33,405 bases of DNA from Nostoc sp. NMS7 (GTDB lineage Bacteria > Cyanobacteriota > Cyanobacteriia > Cyanobacteriales > Nostocaceae): contig NZ_JABXKJ010000041.1 of the NCBI RefSeq assembly GCF_017115085.1, positions 1-33,405 of the forward strand, given 5' to 3'. Below, piece by piece: positions 31,049 to 33,405 of the stretch. Each line of letters opens with the position of its first letter. Position 1 is the first letter of the stretch. Made by a program: the position numbers and the translations under genes. The notes under the pieces were generated by a model. The model saw only the letters and a program-made list of their open reading frames with translations, was not told the DNA's origin and made no database searches.

Positions 31049-32422
31049 CTAGTAGAGTGTCACCCCTTGGTTATAAGCATCTACAAAACTCGTGTGGTCA
31101 TACTTAACTTGAGTTGCATAGTCTACCGCAAAATTAACGATCTCATCTTTGAATGCAGCCTTGTTCCCGCTAACGATGTCAGTCACTTCTTTGTCAACGC
31201 TTACGGAAATAATCGCAGCATCATAATCTTGATCAGAGATTGCATGGTTCTTAGCAACTACCTTCCCTGCATATCCCATCGCATCCATGAATTTTGACTT
31301 GGTGGTTAGCAATGTATAGTCAAAATCCACTTGGTAAGGTGATTTTTCATGCAGCATAAAGGGGATACTACTGACCGTAGTGTAGCCAAGCAAGGGATCA
31401 GCATTGGAGAGCATTGCTTTCGTGGCGATTGTCACTCTGGCCCCTTCTTGGTTTCCGTAAACTGAAGTTGGCAGTAGACCAGGAACTGCAATCGCCACGG
31501 CGCTACTGCCTTCCTGCTTCATCTCCAAAATGCGATCGTCGTCGGCTGCTAAACTTGGGCCTTCAATCAGCAAGTAATATCGGTACTTACCAAGACTACC
31601 AGTGCCTGAACCTAATTTCAGCCGAATGTCCTTAATGGTGTAGTAACTATTGTTATAGCGCTTACTGCTAGCAATTGAGGTGATGTAGCTGCTCATCGCC
31701 CCAGCAATGTTGGAATAGGTACTACTGGATACAACCTGGAGTTCCGAGTTTGTCTGGAAAACTCGATTATTACTGTTATTTAACTGCGTGTAATTACTTA
31801 GCAAGCTAGAACGGCTTTTGTCTGATGCCTTTTGAATCAAATCTTTGACCACACCGTTCGTATTGCTGGATTCCAAACGGTATGATAGTTCATCATTGGT
31901 TCCCTTAAAGTCACTCATCTTGTTTAGATAAGCATCCAAGAAATTACGGACAATATCCTGAGCATCACTTGAGCTAAGACCGTTCTCTTTAGCTACCAAC
32001 AAAATCGAGACTGCCATCCGTCGCAAGTCCCAAACGTAGGGGCCAAGATAGCCTTCATCAAAGTCGGTAGTGTCAAAAACGTTATGATCATTGCTATCTC
32101 TGATCCCCCCAAGATTTTGTATATGCATATCTCCCTCTAACCAGATGGCTGAGGTTGAAGAATTCAGAAATCCTGAATTTGGTAAGGTCTGCATATCACC
32201 ATAAAAAATGTGAGCCGTCCCCCGATAAAAGGCGAAAGGGCTAACTGTCATTTTTTGCATTTTCGTTGCCAGTTCTTGAGGCAATTGAGAAGCAAAGGGA
32301 TGATTGTATTGATAAATTTCATTCTCCAGCCAAGTTGAACGGGGAGTTGCAGCTTGGACTGGAGATGCAAACCTCAAAATTAAAATTAAGATAAATGCGA
32401 TCGCAGATATGTATTTAGGCAT
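31049..32422 (-). CDS. Exported DUF2252 family protein
   Basis: This 457-residue protein has a clear signal peptide (MPKYISAIAFILILILRFAS, then PVQA|ATP with cleavage near residue 24). It is followed by the DUF2252 pattern: MTVSPFAFYRGTA, WLEGDMHIQNLGG, VFDTTDFDEGYLGPYVWDLRRMAVSILL and, near the end, AISDQDYDAAIIS and FADAY-like VDAYNQG. DUF2252 proteins resemble small-molecule kinases, but no function is proven; most that I know of are cytoplasmic. The conserved histidine and aspartates (GDMHIQN, DFDEG) are present. The start ATG has an AAGAGA sequence upstream. It is convergent with sucD, separated by 55 bases. Confidence 0.88.
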   Translation of the reverse strand: MPKYISAIAFILILILRFASPVQAATPRSTWLENEIYQYNHPFASQLPQELATKMQKMTVSPFAFYRGTAHIFYGDMQTLPNSGFLNSSTSAIWLEGDMHIQNLGGIRDSNDHNVFDTTDFDEGYLGPYVWDLRRMAVSILLVAKENGLSSSDAQDIVRNFLDAYLNKMSDFKGTNDELSYRLESSNTNGVVKDLIQKASDKSRSSLLSNYTQLNNSNNRVFQTNSELQVVSSSTYSNIAGAMSSYITSIASSKRYNNSYYTIKDIRLKLGSGTGSLGKYRYYLLIEGPSLAADDDRILEMKQEGSSAVAIAVPGLLPTSVYGNQEGARVTIATKAMLSNADPLLGYTTVSSIPFMLHEKSPYQVDFDYTLLTTKSKFMDAMGYAGKVVAKNHAISDQDYDAAIISVSVDKEVTDIVSGNKAAFKDEIVNFAVDYATQVKYDHTSFVDAYNQGVTLY

Positions 32423-32553
32423 GACAGTCTCTTAGGCGTAAAAAAGTTGACTCTTGTTAGATAGGACTTACGCTCTAGTGTATAGATAATTATCCAATAG
32501 CAAAGAATTCAAAAAGGTAAAATAAAATTATAAAGAACCGTCAGAACGTAATC

Positions 32554-33234
32554 ATGTCAGCTATCCAAACAACTGTGGTTCTTGCCATGACGGCCGATGG
32601 AAAGATTAGCGCCGTAGATCCGAAAGCGCCTCGTGAATCCGATGCAGCTGATCAAGCACACTTAGAGTATCAAGCCTCCCTTGCTGATCTAGTCCTGGTA
32701 GGAGCTGGGACGATTCGGGCTGAGGGGGAAACCTTTACAATTCGCAATCCCGAACTGTTGGCAGCACGTAAGGTTCGGGGTCAGTCTCCCCAGCCTATTA
32801 CCTGCGTTGTCTCAGGTTCCCTTGACCTATCGCTGGACTTGCCTTTTTTAAGTCAGGATATTGAGCGATGGATATTTACGACACGGGCTGGTTTGGAGCG
32901 CAATTCTAATGCAACAACCTTGCAAAAACTGGCTGAATTAATTGATTTGGGAGATACAGACCTGGACTGGGATCGAGCCTACACCTTGATGGCAGAGCGG
33001 GGTATTCACAAGGTCGTTACTTTGGGAGGTGGCTCTTTAACAGCTTCTCTACTGCAAGCAGGACGAATTGACGATTGGTGGTTGACAATTTGGCCTGTCA
33101 TTTATGGAGGAAAGCACGCCCCTAGCCCAGTGGAGGGAGAGGGTTTTGTTCCCAATGCTGCTCCTCATCTCCAACTCGTCGAAACTCGTCAGGTTGGAAG
33201 TGAATTGTTTTTACACTACCGTACACTTAACTGA
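32554..33234 (+). CDS. RibD C-terminal domain-like NADPH-dependent reductase
   Basis: This 226-residue protein has a DHFR-like fold of the RibD-C type, acting in or derived from the pyrimidine reductase step of riboflavin synthesis. It shows VVLAMTADGKIS at the start, DLVLVGAGTIRAEGETF, and the nucleotide-binding VTLGGGSLTASLLQAGRIDDWWLTIWPVIYGG arrangement seen in pieces (TLGGGSL, IDDWWLTIWPV). It lacks the deaminase domain of full RibD, so it could be a stand-alone reductase or an enzyme with another substrate. The ribosome binding site is weak. It is convergent with psbA. Confidence 0.88.
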   Translation: MSAIQTTVVLAMTADGKISAVDPKAPRESDAADQAHLEYQASLADLVLVGAGTIRAEGETFTIRNPELLAARKVRGQSPQPITCVVSGSLDLSLDLPFLSQDIERWIFTTRAGLERNSNATTLQKLAELIDLGDTDLDWDRAYTLMAERGIHKVVTLGGGSLTASLLQAGRIDDWWLTIWPVIYGGKHAPSPVEGEGFVPNAAPHLQLVETRQVGSELFLHYRTLN

Positions 33235-33274
33235 GAATGCAGTGCCAGAATTAAGCGCTATGATCGTTGATACT

Positions 33275-33308
33275 AAAAAGCGCCCTCCTTTTCGGGAGAG
33301 CGCTTTTT
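33275..33308. terminator. Bidirectional terminator between the RibD-C-like gene and psbA
   Basis: AAAAAGCGC (33275-33283) and GCGCTTTTT (33300-33308) form a strong outer stem that continues with CTCC/GGAG after one mismatch. With A and T tracts on both sides, it can end transcription from both convergent genes. Confidence 0.85.
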
Positions 33309-33328
33309 GATTTAGCTAAACTTCAGAA

Positions 33329-33405
33329 TTAACCGTTGATAGCAGGAGCAGTTAGAGCTACAGGAGCAAAATCACCAGCAGCCAAATCTAGGGGGAAGTT
33401 GTGAG
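33329..33405 (-). CDS. psbA: Photosystem II D1 protein PsbA, C-terminal end (partial)
   Basis: The window ends inside this gene. The last 24 codons read HNFPLDLA followed by AGDFAPVALTAPAING and a stop. This is the D1 C-terminus, with the CtpA processing site after LDLA and a 16-residue extension that is removed so that the manganese cluster can assemble. The rest of the gene lies to the right. D1 is the reaction-centre core subunit in the thylakoid membrane. Confidence 0.97.
   Translation of the reverse strand, partial: HNFPLDLAAGDFAPVALTAPAING

Noticed and set aside
33104..33310. A 68-codon frame at the end of the RibD-C-like gene
   Set aside because: It is out of frame with the clear reductase gene and ends in the terminator hairpin.

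Overview
This window comes from a filamentous, Nostoc/Anabaena-like cyanobacterium. The evidence is dense GCGATCGC (HIP1) octamers, a partial psbA gene (photosystem II D1) at the right edge, a desA/desB/desC desaturase cluster, helical carotenoid (OCP N-terminal type) proteins, squalene-hopene cyclase beside hpnB, a rexT/trxA2 pair with the diagnostic vicinal cysteines, and several interspersed repeat families typical of Nostoc intergenic DNA. I see no tRNA or rRNA gene, no phage genes and no complete insertion sequence.

Layout. 1-927: gene-poor, with two possible tiny membrane peptides and a decayed three-repeat CRISPR relic without cas genes. 928-3460 (minus): LabA-like NYN protein, OmpR-type response regulator and sensor kinase, probably one operon. 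3827-7417 (minus): desC, desA and desB, the three acyl-lipid desaturases that introduce the delta-9, delta-12 and omega-3 double bonds. 7505-8737: a PLP enzyme of the methionine gamma-lyase-like family. 9048-13341 (minus): a stress-like run of PfpI/DJ-1 fused to a helical domain, SRPBCC protein, a decayed alcohol dehydrogenase copy, a secreted or anchored small protein, an intact Zn alcohol dehydrogenase and a cupin. 13696-16416: a DUF6335-like protein and two helical carotenoid protein genes, the latter bracketed by related palindrome-cassette elements in inverted orientation. 16925-20322: hopanoid genes shc and hpnB, divergent. 20442-21924: small orphan genes, including an antitoxin-like gene whose HNH nuclease partner is cut off. 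22043-25954: redox island with rexT, trxA2, an SDR, an Old Yellow Enzyme and a nitroreductase. 26336-28150: a membrane protein with a collagen-like insert made by a simple repeat. 28798-30993: a sucC/sucD-like pair lacking key catalytic residues. 31049-33405: exported DUF2252 protein, RibD-C-like reductase and the psbA tail.

Most striking are (1) palindrome-cassette elements whose arms differ between copies in a compensated way; (2) the sucCD-like pair that has lost the phosphohistidine and its glutamate partner; (3) simple repeats that entered two reading frames without breaking them; (4) three decayed modules (CRISPR, ADH, HNH nuclease). No large undescribed multi-gene defence or biosynthetic system is evident. 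Functional calls rest on reading motifs by eye; no database search was run.
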